This document shows positions 1 through 8,392 of a DNA stretch of 17,223 nucleotides, piece after piece. The position numbers and the translations under genes were made by a program. Numbering within the stretch: position 1 is the stretch's first letter; each line of letters begins with the position of its first letter. This stretch comes from Bacteroidales bacterium UBA3623. Its GTDB lineage: Bacteria; Bacteroidota; Bacteroidia; Bacteroidales; UBA932. Under the pieces are notes generated by a model. It was not told where the DNA came from and did no database searches. It worked only from the letters and a program-made list of their open reading frames with translations. Location of the stretch: positions 1-17,223 of the forward strand of contig DFLI01000086.1 of assembly GCA_002373715.1 (NCBI GenBank). The letters run 5' to 3'.

Positions 1-2
1 AG

Positions 3-302
3 GAGGTGAAGCAGCCGGCGGGAGTGCTTATTCTGGATGCAGACAAAGCTGGAGAATTGGTGGAAGGCAGCTGGGAGAGCGGAGACTGGATTAGGCCGCT
101 GGGAGCACCGGGCAAGAAAAAGATGCAGGACTGGTTTACGGATCATCATATTCCGGCCGATGAAAAGCCTTTTGTGAAATTGTACAAGAGTGCTCGGGAT
201 CCGCACCATGTGCTGGCCGTAGCCGGCTGGTGCATTGACCACTCCGTACGTGTAACCAAGGCCACCCGCCGTATCGTACGGATATCGGCAAAAAATGATT
301 AA
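3..302 (+). CDS. tilS: tRNA(Ile)-lysidine synthase, C-terminal fragment
   Basis: This is the 3' end of a gene that begins before the window; the frame is open from base 3. TilS converts the wobble cytidine of the AUA-reading tRNA(Ile) to lysidine using ATP and lysine, in the cytoplasm. What is visible is the C-terminal domain only: a W-x-S-G-D-W-I-R-P-L-G block followed by GKKKMQDWF, then a stretch ending in AGWCIDHSVRVT and a final short strand. This pattern (GDxxxPLGMxGxKKLxDF, then VVGxRIDxRFKVT) is typical of the TilS C-terminal domain in Bacteroidota. The catalytic ATP-binding domain with its SGGxDS motif lies outside the window, so activity cannot be judged. The AGGAGG at 1-6 followed by GTG resembles a start site but lies inside the reading frame. 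I am fairly sure of the family. Confidence 0.82.
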   Translation, partial: EVKQPAGVLILDADKAGELVEGSWESGDWIRPLGAPGKKKMQDWFTDHHIPADEKPFVKLYKSARDPHHVLAVAGWCIDHSVRVTKATRRIVRISAKND

Positions 303-307
303 CTTTG
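300..307 (+). promoter_or_regulatory. Putative promoter -7 element for the gpmI-lpx run
   Basis: TAACTTTG matches the Bacteroidota -7 consensus TAnnTTTG and overlaps the tilS stop codon. There is no good TTG at the expected -33 position, so this is weaker than the other promoters in the window. A CCCGG/CCGGG hairpin (323-337) follows in the predicted leader, and the start codon is preceded by an A-rich stretch with no Shine-Dalgarno site, as is common in this phylum. Confidence 0.42.
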
Positions 308-374
308 TACTCTTATGAGATACCCGGCGGGGCCGGGCATGACGGCAAAGAAGAAGAAATAAAAACAATACAAT

Positions 375-1895
375 ATGAACAGAAAAGTACTTCTCATGAT
401 TCTGGACGGTTGGGGCGAAGGTCGCCACGACTATTCCAACGCTATCTGGACCCAGGGCACCCCTAACATTGACGCTCTCCGTGCCAAATATCCTTATGGT
501 CATCTGCAGGCCTGCGGCGAATATGTAGGTCTTCCGGACGGCCAGATGGGCAACTCCGAGGTGGGTCACATGAACCTGGGCGCCGGCCGTGTAGTTTACC
601 AGGATCTGGTGAAGATTAACATTGCCTGCCGTGAGCATAAGCTCCTGGAGAACAGCGAAATCAAGGCAGTCTATGAATACGTGAAGAAGAGCGGCAAGAA
701 GCTGCACCTGATGGGCCTTACCTCCCACGGCGGCGTGCACAGCTCCCTGGATCACGTATACGAGTTCCTTCGCGTAGCTAAGGAAGAAGGTCTGGACAAA
801 GTGTACGTTCACGCCTTCATGGACGGCCGCGACACAGACCCCCGCAGTGGCTTGGGCTTTGTGGCAGAGCTGGAAGAGAAGATGAAAGAGACCACCGGTA
901 AGGTAGCTTCCGTTTGCGGCCGCTTCTATGCCATGGACCGTGACAAGCGCTGGAATCGTGTGAAAGAGGCTTACGACCTGCTGGTAGAAGGCAAGGGTGC
1001 CGCTTTTGAAAGCGCCCAGGCCGGTATTCAGGCCAGCTACGATGCCGACGTTACGGACGAATTCATAAAGCCTATCGTGGTTACCGAGAACGGCAAGCCC
1101 GTGGCCACCATTGAGGAAGGAGATGCCATCATCTTCTACAACTTCCGCAACGACCGCGCCCGTGAACTCACCGCCGTCCTCACCCAGCAGGATATGCCCG
1201 AGGAAGGTATGCACACCATTCCGCTGTACTACTGCTGCCTCACTCCCTACGACGCTTCCTTCAAGGGCGTGCACATCCTCTTCGACAAGGAACTGGTTCA
1301 GGACACCCTGGGAGAAACCGTCTCCAAGGCCGGTAAGCACCAGCTCCGCATTGCCGAAACCGAGAAATACGCTCACGTTACCTTCTTCTTCAACGGCGGC
1401 CGCGAGACCGTGTTCGAGAACGAAGACCGTATTCTGGTAAACAGCCCCAAGGTTCCCACCTACGATTTGCTGCCCCAGATGAGCGCCCCCGAAGTGGCCG
1501 AAAAACTCATTGACCAGATTCGTTCCGGCAAGCAGGATATGATTATCCTCAACTTCGCCAACGGTGACATGGTGGGCCACACCGGTATTTACAACTCCAT
1601 CACCACCGCCGTCACCTGCATCGACAAACTGGTGGGCAAAGTGGTGGAAGAAGCCATCGCCAAGGACTATGTGGTGCTTCTCACCGCAGACCACGGCAAC
1701 GCCGACTACGCTGTGAACCCTGACGGAACGCCCAACACCGCCCACTCCCTGAACACCGTTCAGTTTGTGGTGATTAACGCCGGAGATGCCGTGAAGACGG
1801 TGAAGGACGGTGCCCTGTGCAACGTAGCTCCCACCATCCTCAAGCTCATGGGTATTCCCCAGCCTGCGGCCATGACAGCTGAACCTCTTATCTAA
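375..1895 (+). CDS. gpmI: 2,3-bisphosphoglycerate-independent phosphoglycerate mutase
   Basis: Interconverts 3-phosphoglycerate and 2-phosphoglycerate in glycolysis and gluconeogenesis, in the cytoplasm, using two Mn ions and a phosphoserine intermediate. The 506-residue length is normal for the family. The alkaline-phosphatase-like metal site is complete by eye: D11 in ILDGWG, the nucleophile S61 in GNSEVGH, then HGGVHS, HAFMDGRDTDP and CGRFYAMDRDKRW of the inserted transferase domain, and late NFANGDMVGHTG, TADHGNAD and NTAHS. The ATG at 375 gives the expected N-terminus directly before the first metal motif. It is followed after 4 bp by lpxD, so glycolysis and lipid A genes are probably co-transcribed. 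A TAnnTTTG element lies at 300-307. Identification is secure. Confidence 0.97.
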   Translation: MNRKVLLMILDGWGEGRHDYSNAIWTQGTPNIDALRAKYPYGHLQACGEYVGLPDGQMGNSEVGHMNLGAGRVVYQDLVKINIACREHKLLENSEIKAVYEYVKKSGKKLHLMGLTSHGGVHSSLDHVYEFLRVAKEEGLDKVYVHAFMDGRDTDPRSGLGFVAELEEKMKETTGKVASVCGRFYAMDRDKRWNRVKEAYDLLVEGKGAAFESAQAGIQASYDADVTDEFIKPIVVTENGKPVATIEEGDAIIFYNFRNDRARELTAVLTQQDMPEEGMHTIPLYYCCLTPYDASFKGVHILFDKELVQDTLGETVSKAGKHQLRIAETEKYAHVTFFFNGGRETVFENEDRILVNSPKVPTYDLLPQMSAPEVAEKLIDQIRSGKQDMIILNFANGDMVGHTGIYNSITTAVTCIDKLVGKVVEEAIAKDYVVLLTADHGNADYAVNPDGTPNTAHSLNTVQFVVINAGDAVKTVKDGALCNVAPTILKLMGIPQPAAMTAEPLI

Positions 1896-1899
1896 GACA

Positions 1900-2892
1900 A
1901 TGGATTTAAGCGCAAAATTCTTAGCCCAACTGCTCAAGGGTACCGTCGAGGGAGACGAGAACGCAGTGGCCACTCAGTTTGCCAAGATTGAACACGGCAA
2001 GCCGGGCACGCTGAGCTTTTTCGCCAATCCCAAATACGAAGACTACGTCTACACCAGCGAAGCCTCCATCCTCATCGTGGACAAGGACTTCCAGCCCAAA
2101 CAGCCCGTGAAGCCCACTCTGGTGAAGGTGGACAACGCCTATTCCGCCATTGCCGATTTGCTCAAGTACGTATCGGCCAAAAAGCAGAAAGCCAGATGCC
2201 ACCGCAGCCTGCGGGCCCGCTGGTATCCCTTCTCTACCCATTTCGGGAAGAAGGTGTACCTGGGAGCCTTCAGCTCCGTGGGTAAGCGCACGCGCGTGGG
2301 AGACAACACCATTATCCACGAACACGTCACCATTGGGGAAGACGTCACCATCGGCCAAAATTGTATTCTTTATCCCGGCGTGGTGGTCTATCCTGGCACG
2401 GTGATTGGAAATAATGTAATCCTGCATGCCGGCTGCATCATTGGAGGTGACGGCTTTGGCAACGCTCCCCGCGAGGACGGCAGTTGGGAAAAAATTGAGC
2501 ACCTGGGGAACGTGGTCATCGGCAACGATGTAGAAATTGGTTGCAACACCACTGTGGACCGCGCCCAGATGGAATCTACGGTTATTGGCAACGGTGTTCG
2601 TATTGACAACCTGTGCATGATTGCCCACAACGTGGTCATTGGAGACCATACCGTGATGGCAGCCCAGACGGGTATTGCCGGTTCCACGCAGGTGGGTAAA
2701 TACTGCATCTTTGCCGGACAGGTGGGCATTGCCGGGCATGTGAAGATTGCCGACCACACCACCATTTGCGCCCAGGGCGGCGTTATTGGTCACATCCGCA
2801 AGGAAGGCCAGGTGCTGGTGGGATCGCCGGTGATGGATGCCAAACAGTATATGAAAGCCTATGCCCTGTTTAAGCGGGCCGCAGAAGAATAG
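1900..2892 (+). CDS. lpxD: UDP-3-O-(3-hydroxyacyl)glucosamine N-acyltransferase
   Basis: Third step of lipid A synthesis: transfers a second 3-hydroxyacyl chain from acyl carrier protein to the 2-amino group of UDP-3-O-acylglucosamine. The 330 residues fit the family (E. coli has 341). An N-terminal uridine-binding domain (about 1-100, with GTLSFFANPKY) leads into a left-handed beta-helix of hexapeptide repeats (about 105-310, many V/I-I-G-x-x triplets). The likely catalytic histidine is H243 in CMIAHNVVIGDH, followed by GIAGSTQVG. A short helical C-terminus ends the protein. It starts 4 bp after gpmI, and its stop codon abuts the lpxC ATG, so translation is probably coupled. The only doubt would be confusion with LpxA, which is present separately at 3739. 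Confidence 0.95.
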   Translation: MDLSAKFLAQLLKGTVEGDENAVATQFAKIEHGKPGTLSFFANPKYEDYVYTSEASILIVDKDFQPKQPVKPTLVKVDNAYSAIADLLKYVSAKKQKARCHRSLRARWYPFSTHFGKKVYLGAFSSVGKRTRVGDNTIIHEHVTIGEDVTIGQNCILYPGVVVYPGTVIGNNVILHAGCIIGGDGFGNAPREDGSWEKIEHLGNVVIGNDVEIGCNTTVDRAQMESTVIGNGVRIDNLCMIAHNVVIGDHTVMAAQTGIAGSTQVGKYCIFAGQVGIAGHVKIADHTTICAQGGVIGHIRKEGQVLVGSPVMDAKQYMKAYALFKRAAEE

Positions 2893-3732
2893 ATGAACGT
2901 GAATCAGCAAACCCTTGCCCAGAGTTTCTCCTTTGAAGGGAAGGGTCTCCATACAGGCACCTATGCCCATATGACCGTGCTGCCGGCTCCGGCTGGCAGC
3001 GGCATTGTCTTCCGCAGAGTAGATGTGGAAGGATGCCCGGAGGTAAAGGCCCTGGCCGAGAATGTAACCAATACGGCCCGCAGCACCACTATTGCCTGCG
3101 GGGAAGCCGTGGCCGTTACCATCGAGCACATCATGAGCGCCCTCACCGGTATGGGTGTAGATAATGCCGTGGTGGAGCTGGACAACCAGGAAGTTCCCAT
3201 CCTGGACGGCAGCGCCCGCTTCTATGTGGAAGCCATCGCCAAGGTGGGCCTGGAAGATCAGGGAGTCCCCCGCCAGATCATCAGCATTCCTTACGCTCTG
3301 GAGGTGAAAGACCCCAGGAGCGGCTCCTGGATTAAGATAGAGCCGGCCGATGCACCATCGGCCCAAAGTACCGTGGATTTTAACTCCCCCGTTTTGGGTG
3401 TGCAGAACGCCAAGTGGGACCTTTCCACCGATTATGCCAAGGAGATTGCCCCCTGCCGCACTTTCTGCTTTTATAAGGAGATTGAGCCGATGCTGAAAGG
3501 CGGCCTTATCAAGGGTGGAGACCTGGGCAACGCACTGGTGGTGACGGACGAGGGATATATGGGCAATCCCGTCCTCCATTTCACGGACGAGTGCGGCCGG
3601 CACAAACTGCTGGACCTGCTGGGAGACATGCGCCTTTGCGGCGGTTACCTGAATGCCCGCATTATGGGCTTCAAAGCGGGCCATACCATTAACACAAAAG
3701 CAGCCAAGGCCTTGAGAGCCCTGCTTAAATAA
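2893..3732 (+). CDS. lpxC: UDP-3-O-acyl-N-acetylglucosamine deacetylase, not fused to FabZ
   Basis: Zinc deacetylase that carries out the committed second step of lipid A synthesis. All key residues are visible at nearly the E. coli numbering: E78 and H79 in TIEHIMSALTGMGVDN, H237 and D241 in RHKLLDLLGD (zinc ligands with H79), and H264 in AGHTINT (general acid). IKGGDLGNALVV and APCRTF are also typical. The 279 residues end at the natural end of the LpxC domain. In Bacteroides and most relatives LpxC is fused to FabZ, giving about 460 residues; here a TAA stops the frame and lpxA begins 6 bp later, so no FabZ domain exists at this locus. The start ATG follows the lpxD stop without a gap. Function is secure; the lack of fusion is the unusual point. 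Confidence 0.96.
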   Translation: MNVNQQTLAQSFSFEGKGLHTGTYAHMTVLPAPAGSGIVFRRVDVEGCPEVKALAENVTNTARSTTIACGEAVAVTIEHIMSALTGMGVDNAVVELDNQEVPILDGSARFYVEAIAKVGLEDQGVPRQIISIPYALEVKDPRSGSWIKIEPADAPSAQSTVDFNSPVLGVQNAKWDLSTDYAKEIAPCRTFCFYKEIEPMLKGGLIKGGDLGNALVVTDEGYMGNPVLHFTDECGRHKLLDLLGDMRLCGGYLNARIMGFKAGHTINTKAAKALRALLK

Positions 3733-3738
3733 CTTACT

Positions 3739-4533
3739 ATGAACAAAATTCATCCTCTTGCCTGTGTAAGTCCCGAGGCCAAACTGGGAGACAACGTAGA
3801 GATTGGTCCCTTCGCCTTTGTAGACGCCAACGTAGAGATTGGTGACGGTTGCCGCATCCTGAACGGTGCCTCCATTTACAACCATGTAAGGATGGGCAAG
3901 GACTGCACGGTTTTCCCCGGCGCCGTGGTAGGTGCCATTCCACAGGACCTCAAGTATGAAGGAGAGGAATCCTGGGTAGAGATTGGAGACCGCGTGAACA
4001 TCCGCGAGTGCGCCACCATCAACCGTGGCACCAAGGCCAGCGGCAAGGCCCTCACCCGCATTGGAAGCGATACCCTCATTATGTCCTACGCTCACATTGC
4101 GCACGACTGCCAGGTGGGCAACCACTGCATTGTGGTAAGCTACTCCGGCCTGGCCGGAGAAACGGTGATGGAAGACTGGAGCGTAGTGGGCGGTCAGTCC
4201 GGCTCTCACCAGTTCTGCCGGGTGGGCACGCACTCCTTCGTGGGCGCCCGCTGCAAAATTACCAAGGACGTGCCGCCTTACATCCTGGCCGGCCGTGAGC
4301 CCCTGGCCTTCGAGGGCGTGAACCGCGTGGGCCTGCTGCGCCGCGGCTTCACCGAAGAGCAGGTGAATCAGATAAAGGACATTTACGACTGCCTCTACTT
4401 CAAGGGCATGAACACCACCCAGGCCCTGGAGTACATTGAGGCCAACTTCCCCGCCTCCGAGCACCGGGATACCATCCTGGGCTTCATCCGCAGCTCCGAG
4501 CGCGGCATCATTCCCAAGATCCGCCTGCGCTAG
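3739..4533 (+). CDS. lpxA: UDP-N-acetylglucosamine O-acyltransferase
   Basis: First step of lipid A synthesis: moves a 3-hydroxyacyl chain from acyl carrier protein to the 3-OH of UDP-GlcNAc. The 264 residues match the family (E. coli 262). A left-handed beta-helix of hexapeptide repeats fills residues 1-185, and the C-terminal helical domain begins near AFEGVNRVGLLRRGF. The catalytic histidine is H122 in AHIAHDCQVG (H125 in E. coli), and SGSHQFCRVG and PPYILAGR are typical LpxA sequences. It lies 6 bp after lpxC; its TAG stop overlaps the GTG start of the next gene by one base. Grouping lpxD, lpxC and lpxA in this order is usual in Bacteroidota. Confidence 0.96.
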   Translation: MNKIHPLACVSPEAKLGDNVEIGPFAFVDANVEIGDGCRILNGASIYNHVRMGKDCTVFPGAVVGAIPQDLKYEGEESWVEIGDRVNIRECATINRGTKASGKALTRIGSDTLIMSYAHIAHDCQVGNHCIVVSYSGLAGETVMEDWSVVGGQSGSHQFCRVGTHSFVGARCKITKDVPPYILAGREPLAFEGVNRVGLLRRGFTEEQVNQIKDIYDCLYFKGMNTTQALEYIEANFPASEHRDTILGFIRSSERGIIPKIRLR

Positions 4534-5165
4534 TGCTCCTTTCCACCGCATACTTTCCGCCGCTGAGCTGGCTAGCCCTGGCGGCACGCGACTTTCGGCC
4601 GGGTTTTCCCCCGGCCGTTATCGGCCTGGAGGCCTGCGAAAACTACCAGAAACAAAGCTACCGCAACCGCTGCTACATCCTGGCCTCAGACGGCGTGCAG
4701 ATGCTGCAGGTGCCCGTTGTGCACGGGGCTTCCTGGGCCATTCGGGACGTAGAGGTAGACTATTCTACGCCCTGGGTGGTTCGCACCCAGCGGGCGCTGG
4801 ACACAGCCTATGAGACATCGGCCTACTATGAATATTATAGGGACGAGGTGTTTGCCCTGCTGGATGCCCAGCCCCGCACCCTGTGGGAGCTGAACCTTTC
4901 CACCATCCGCTTCCTTTTGGAGAAGACCGGCATTGCCTGCCAGCTCTCCCCTACCGCTGAGTTTGCGGCGCCTGGGGCCGATGACGACTATCGGCTGGCC
5001 ATCCACCCCAAGCACCCGGACACCGTCCTGGCCGATTTGGGCCTCTCCCGCCCCTACTACCAGGTTTTCCGCGACCGCATGGGCGGCTTCACCCCTAACC
5101 TAAGCTGTCTGGACCTCCTCTTTAACGAGGGCCCAGACAGCATTATGTGGTTGAAGAGGGGGTAG
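4533..5165 (+). CDS. WbqC-like family protein
   Basis: A 210-residue protein with the marks of the WbqC-like family: an early ACENYQKQSYRNRCYI segment, LQVPVVH, PWVVRTQRALDTAY, SAYYEYYRDE, a PYYQVF block and a C-terminal LSCLDLLFNEGPDS. WbqC proteins were first noted in O-antigen gene clusters, but their reaction is not firmly established; I infer a cell-envelope polysaccharide role from the family and from the position after lpxA. The GTG at 4533 overlaps the lpxA stop and gives a natural start at the first beta strand (LLSTAYFPPLSWLA); no later in-frame start would keep the conserved N-terminus. Its stop is only 2 bp from the stop of the convergent minus-strand gene, so its terminator must lie inside one of the two genes. 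Confidence 0.85.
   Translation: MLLSTAYFPPLSWLALAARDFRPGFPPAVIGLEACENYQKQSYRNRCYILASDGVQMLQVPVVHGASWAIRDVEVDYSTPWVVRTQRALDTAYETSAYYEYYRDEVFALLDAQPRTLWELNLSTIRFLLEKTGIACQLSPTAEFAAPGADDDYRLAIHPKHPDTVLADLGLSRPYYQVFRDRMGGFTPNLSCLDLLFNEGPDSIMWLKRG
5104..5141. terminator. Long inverted repeat at the end of convergent genes
   Basis: GCTGTCTGG at 5104-5112 pairs perfectly with CCAGACAGC at 5133-5141, and inside it CCTC (5114-5117) pairs with GAGG (5127-5130), leaving a 9-nt loop. It lies in the coding end of the WbqC-like gene, just before two convergent stop codons. There is no run of T on either side, so it would be an atypical terminator or an RNA 3'-end stabiliser. It also encodes the conserved LDLLFNEGP motif, so the symmetry may be partly accidental. 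Confidence 0.35.
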
Positions 5166-5167
5166 GG

Positions 5168-8100
5168 TTATTTCATTACCGTCACCGTCCATTCATCGGG
5201 ATTGAAAGGCTTGGAAGGCAGCGGCTCACGCACCTCATAGGTCTTCTTCCCGGAAACACTTTGCGGCGTCGCCGTGGGATGGATGTTCTTCGCTCCCTGA
5301 TCCCACTTCACAAAATCTTCGTAATTGTATTCCCAATCCTGTCCATAAGCCAGCTTATGGATGCGGTAGTAGATGGCCTCGCGGGAAGGGGCGTTGAAAG
5401 AGTTATAGCCACTATTCATCATTCCATCCTCAGAAGGACGGTAAATACCTCTGGAATAGAACATTCCCGCCCCTTCATAAACGCCAAGGTACTCCTTCTC
5501 GTATCTGGCATCGGAGAGAAAATGACTCCATCTAACCTTTGAAGGGTCTGAAGTAAAATCTACGTTTTTCCACCAACCCGCTTTTTGCTGACTCTTCATT
5601 AGGTCTACCTCATCGCTCTGGATTTCCATATCAATACCTTCCGAACGGCTTGAGTATTCATCACATAATTTTCCGAATCCATGCCCTCCTGCCTCATGCT
5701 GAATAAGATTCTGGCCATAAGGGTAACTGAACAATGCCAAACCAAGCCCAGTCCCGTAGTCTGTAGTGGGTTCACTTCGATTCATCATGTAACACATTCC
5801 GCTCATTTGAGATGGATCCATGCCGAAAGTATTTCCAACGACTATTATAGTTGCCTCATCCAGATTAGCGTCCGGGATTGCCTTAAGGGCATATTCAATA
5901 CATTTGTCGGCATTCGCAGTAACAGTACCGTCTGGATATATTTGCATCTCTAGGGCTAAATCCCCTGAAAGATAATCCTCAGAAGGAGACACAACATTGA
6001 CAGCGTAGACATTGAATAGATGTCGGAAAGAATGATAGGGCTCAATAGCAAAGAAAGCACTTTCGATTTTTTCCATTGCTGCCAAGTATCGGCCGTCCTC
6101 TATCATCCTGTCAGAAAACGCATCGCCCATCAACACAAGATCAATACCATTCCCCACTGACGCCTTTTGAAGCACCGTTACCTTTCCATCCAAGGAGTAA
6201 TTATTAGACGCATAAGGTGTGGGAGGGTCAATTGTTTCAAATTTATACGGCGTCAAGTAATGCTCCCACAGACCTTTCCATGTAGGGTCTGCCATGTACG
6301 CATCGAAAGATTCCTCTGGAACATATACTTTTAAATTAGAACGAATCTCACTGCCACCTGGACCGCCCCATACTGCCGGCGGTATCCTGACAGGCAAGAA
6401 AACACTCTCTAGATTATCGTCTTCGCTGAAAACATTGTAGCTAATGGTCTTTATCGTTGTCGGCAAAGTAACAGTCTTTAGCTTAGGACAACACTCAAGG
6501 CTATACTGGTTCAACACTTCCACCCCCTCACTGATTGTCAAATTCTCAATGTCCCCACGACCCAGAGCAAACATGCTCGACATTTGAATCATATGGGCAC
6601 CTGGAGGTATAGTATAGTCTTTTATCCCGACCCCATAAACAGCCATTACGACACCGTTCTTTATCAGACATCTACCATCCGATGTGACGTTAGGGCCCTC
6701 AAAGCCCTCAAATCGTGGAAGATCTATTACCAAGCCCAGATGCGCAAACCAACTCAAGGATTCGGGGATTCTGATAGTACGTAGATTGGGCCAGTCATAG
6801 AAAAAGGTAGATATTGTGGAAACTCCTTCGGGAATCGTAAATACTTCTAGTTGATCATCGACCGCAAGCCCCACCAAATCCGGGCCGTAATAACCATTCG
6901 GATTAATCAGACAGAGGTGATCTTCAGACGTACACAAGCTATTGCCGTAAAATCCTTTCACATCGTAAATTGTAGTTTGGCGACCAATCCAGACTACGCT
7001 CTCCGGGATGTATACTTTTTCCACATAAGCATACATTAAAGCCTGCTCCTCAATTCTCGACACGCCCTCGGAAAAGGTAATCGTTTTAAAATGAGTCCCC
7101 ATAAAACAATACTCTCCCACCAATCGAACACCTGGCGGCGTGACATAGTCTTCAAGGCCTTCATCTACAACACCTAGTAGCGTCTCCTCATATATCACAC
7201 TTCTCCCATCCTCTGCGACAGGAGGGCCATAAACAGACTCAATGGTAGAAAGAGCCCCTTCACCCAACTTTTTTATTCCCCGGGGGACACGCAAGACTGG
7301 CAAATGAGGTAACGCCCATCTTTCTATCTCTTCGACAGAATCCGGAAGATGCAACTCCGTTATGTCGCTCATTGCAAAAGCGTACTGATTAAGCTTCTTA
7401 AGGGGCTGTTCAAATACAATTATGCCATAGTCCCCGGCATATGAGTTAAAGACAATATCGACATCAAAAGGCGGATACGCATTCCCCTCAAAAGTACAAG
7501 CCGTGCCACTCCGGGTTTTATACCATACTTGATTATCCGGAAGGTTATCCAAATCAATCATCGGAGCATCAAGAACAAATGGCGATACAGAGCGCAGCTC
7601 GGAACGAGACATCTTTATCTCATGAGGAATTGACTTCGTTATCTTATCAGTATATGTATCGATGGTGATATCCAAACCATCGTATATCCCAGAAGGAATT
7701 ACGATATAAAAATCCTGTGGGGTTTCTGGGACCAACATTACGGCGCTACAATCCAATCGGACATAGTGCGAACCGCCCTCCTTCATTTCAAGTGAAGGGC
7801 TGTCCTCGTAGGCAAGATTAACTGTAGCCGGGCCAGAAAGATAGTTATTATTCGAATGAAGTGTAATGCTTCCTATTACCGCACTTCCTGTGATGGCAAG
7901 ATGGATTATGGAGCAAAGATTCTTGAATGTCAAGTCTCCTGTCTCACTCATAGCCAACATGGGGAAACCATCAAGTGAAAAAGAATTCGGCCGATAAACC
8001 TGCCGTTCAGGAATGATAAATGACAGGCTGTTATCTGTCCAGCTCGCACTAGAGTCATACGGAAACAAGGCAACATATCGATCTCCTAAAAGAGGGCCCT

Positions 8101-8380
8101 CAAATATAGCGGTCGTTTCCCCCGCACCACTTGAAAGAGTAAACAACGTAGGCTGTTGTCCGGGAGACGTGAAGACAGATAGTGAATCTCTCTCAGACCA
8201 CAAAGGATAATACATTCCATCAATCTGCTCGCTCAAAACCGTCTTTGTTTCTACCTGATACTCCATTCGGGCAGTTAGACTTGTTGAACCGCTGGTTGGG
8301 ATTTCGAGTTCCTCTTCATTGCGTAAACATCCCGTCGCAGATAAAAGAGTCGCAAATACAAACAGTATAATCTTTTTCAT
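5168..8380 (-). CDS. Surface lipoprotein: fimbrillin-like, BspA-type LRR and M64 metallopeptidase
   Basis: A 1070-residue lipoprotein. Residues 1-18 are a lipoprotein signal (hydrophobic core, then SATGC with C18 as the lipidated cysteine). The acidic NEEELE just after it resembles the Bacteroidota surface-export signal, so I infer an outer-surface location. About 30-270 resembles the fimbrillin-like N-terminal domain of such proteins. About 285-715 carries irregular BspA/LRR_5-type repeats (pattern L-x-I-P-x-x-V/L-x-x-I). About 730-1040 is an M64 (IgA-peptidase family) domain: GIDLVLMGDAFSD, the zinc site HEAGGHGFGKLCDEY with H895, E896 and H900, and YRPSEDGMMNSG. The two histidines are separated as HExxxH. 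Starts 12 bp after the preceding lipoprotein gene, so probably one operon. The DNA is more A+T-rich than its neighbours. The substrate is unknown; host or dietary glycoproteins are only a guess from the family. Confidence 0.9.
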   Translation of the reverse strand: MKKIILFVFATLLSATGCLRNEEELEIPTSGSTSLTARMEYQVETKTVLSEQIDGMYYPLWSERDSLSVFTSPGQQPTLFTLSSGAGETTAIFEGPLLGDRYVALFPYDSSASWTDNSLSFIIPERQVYRPNSFSLDGFPMLAMSETGDLTFKNLCSIIHLAITGSAVIGSITLHSNNNYLSGPATVNLAYEDSPSLEMKEGGSHYVRLDCSAVMLVPETPQDFYIVIPSGIYDGLDITIDTYTDKITKSIPHEIKMSRSELRSVSPFVLDAPMIDLDNLPDNQVWYKTRSGTACTFEGNAYPPFDVDIVFNSYAGDYGIIVFEQPLKKLNQYAFAMSDITELHLPDSVEEIERWALPHLPVLRVPRGIKKLGEGALSTIESVYGPPVAEDGRSVIYEETLLGVVDEGLEDYVTPPGVRLVGEYCFMGTHFKTITFSEGVSRIEEQALMYAYVEKVYIPESVVWIGRQTTIYDVKGFYGNSLCTSEDHLCLINPNGYYGPDLVGLAVDDQLEVFTIPEGVSTISTFFYDWPNLRTIRIPESLSWFAHLGLVIDLPRFEGFEGPNVTSDGRCLIKNGVVMAVYGVGIKDYTIPPGAHMIQMSSMFALGRGDIENLTISEGVEVLNQYSLECCPKLKTVTLPTTIKTISYNVFSEDDNLESVFLPVRIPPAVWGGPGGSEIRSNLKVYVPEESFDAYMADPTWKGLWEHYLTPYKFETIDPPTPYASNNYSLDGKVTVLQKASVGNGIDLVLMGDAFSDRMIEDGRYLAAMEKIESAFFAIEPYHSFRHLFNVYAVNVVSPSEDYLSGDLALEMQIYPDGTVTANADKCIEYALKAIPDANLDEATIIVVGNTFGMDPSQMSGMCYMMNRSEPTTDYGTGLGLALFSYPYGQNLIQHEAGGHGFGKLCDEYSSRSEGIDMEIQSDEVDLMKSQQKAGWWKNVDFTSDPSKVRWSHFLSDARYEKEYLGVYEGAGMFYSRGIYRPSEDGMMNSGYNSFNAPSREAIYYRIHKLAYGQDWEYNYEDFVKWDQGAKNIHPTATPQSVSGKKTYEVREPLPSKPFNPDEWTVTVMK

Positions 8381-8392
8381 ACAGCTGCAATT

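Noticed and set aside
1..8. AGGAGG followed by GTG, looking like a ribosome site and start of a 98-residue gene
   Set aside because: The frame is open to the window edge and the product matches the C-terminal domain of TilS, so this is the inside of a larger gene.
1921..4587. An 888-codon open frame on the minus strand opposite lpxD, lpxC and lpxA
   Set aside because: It is antisense to three clearly conserved genes in G+C-rich DNA; its product is low-complexity (Gly, Ala, His, Val rich) with no motif.
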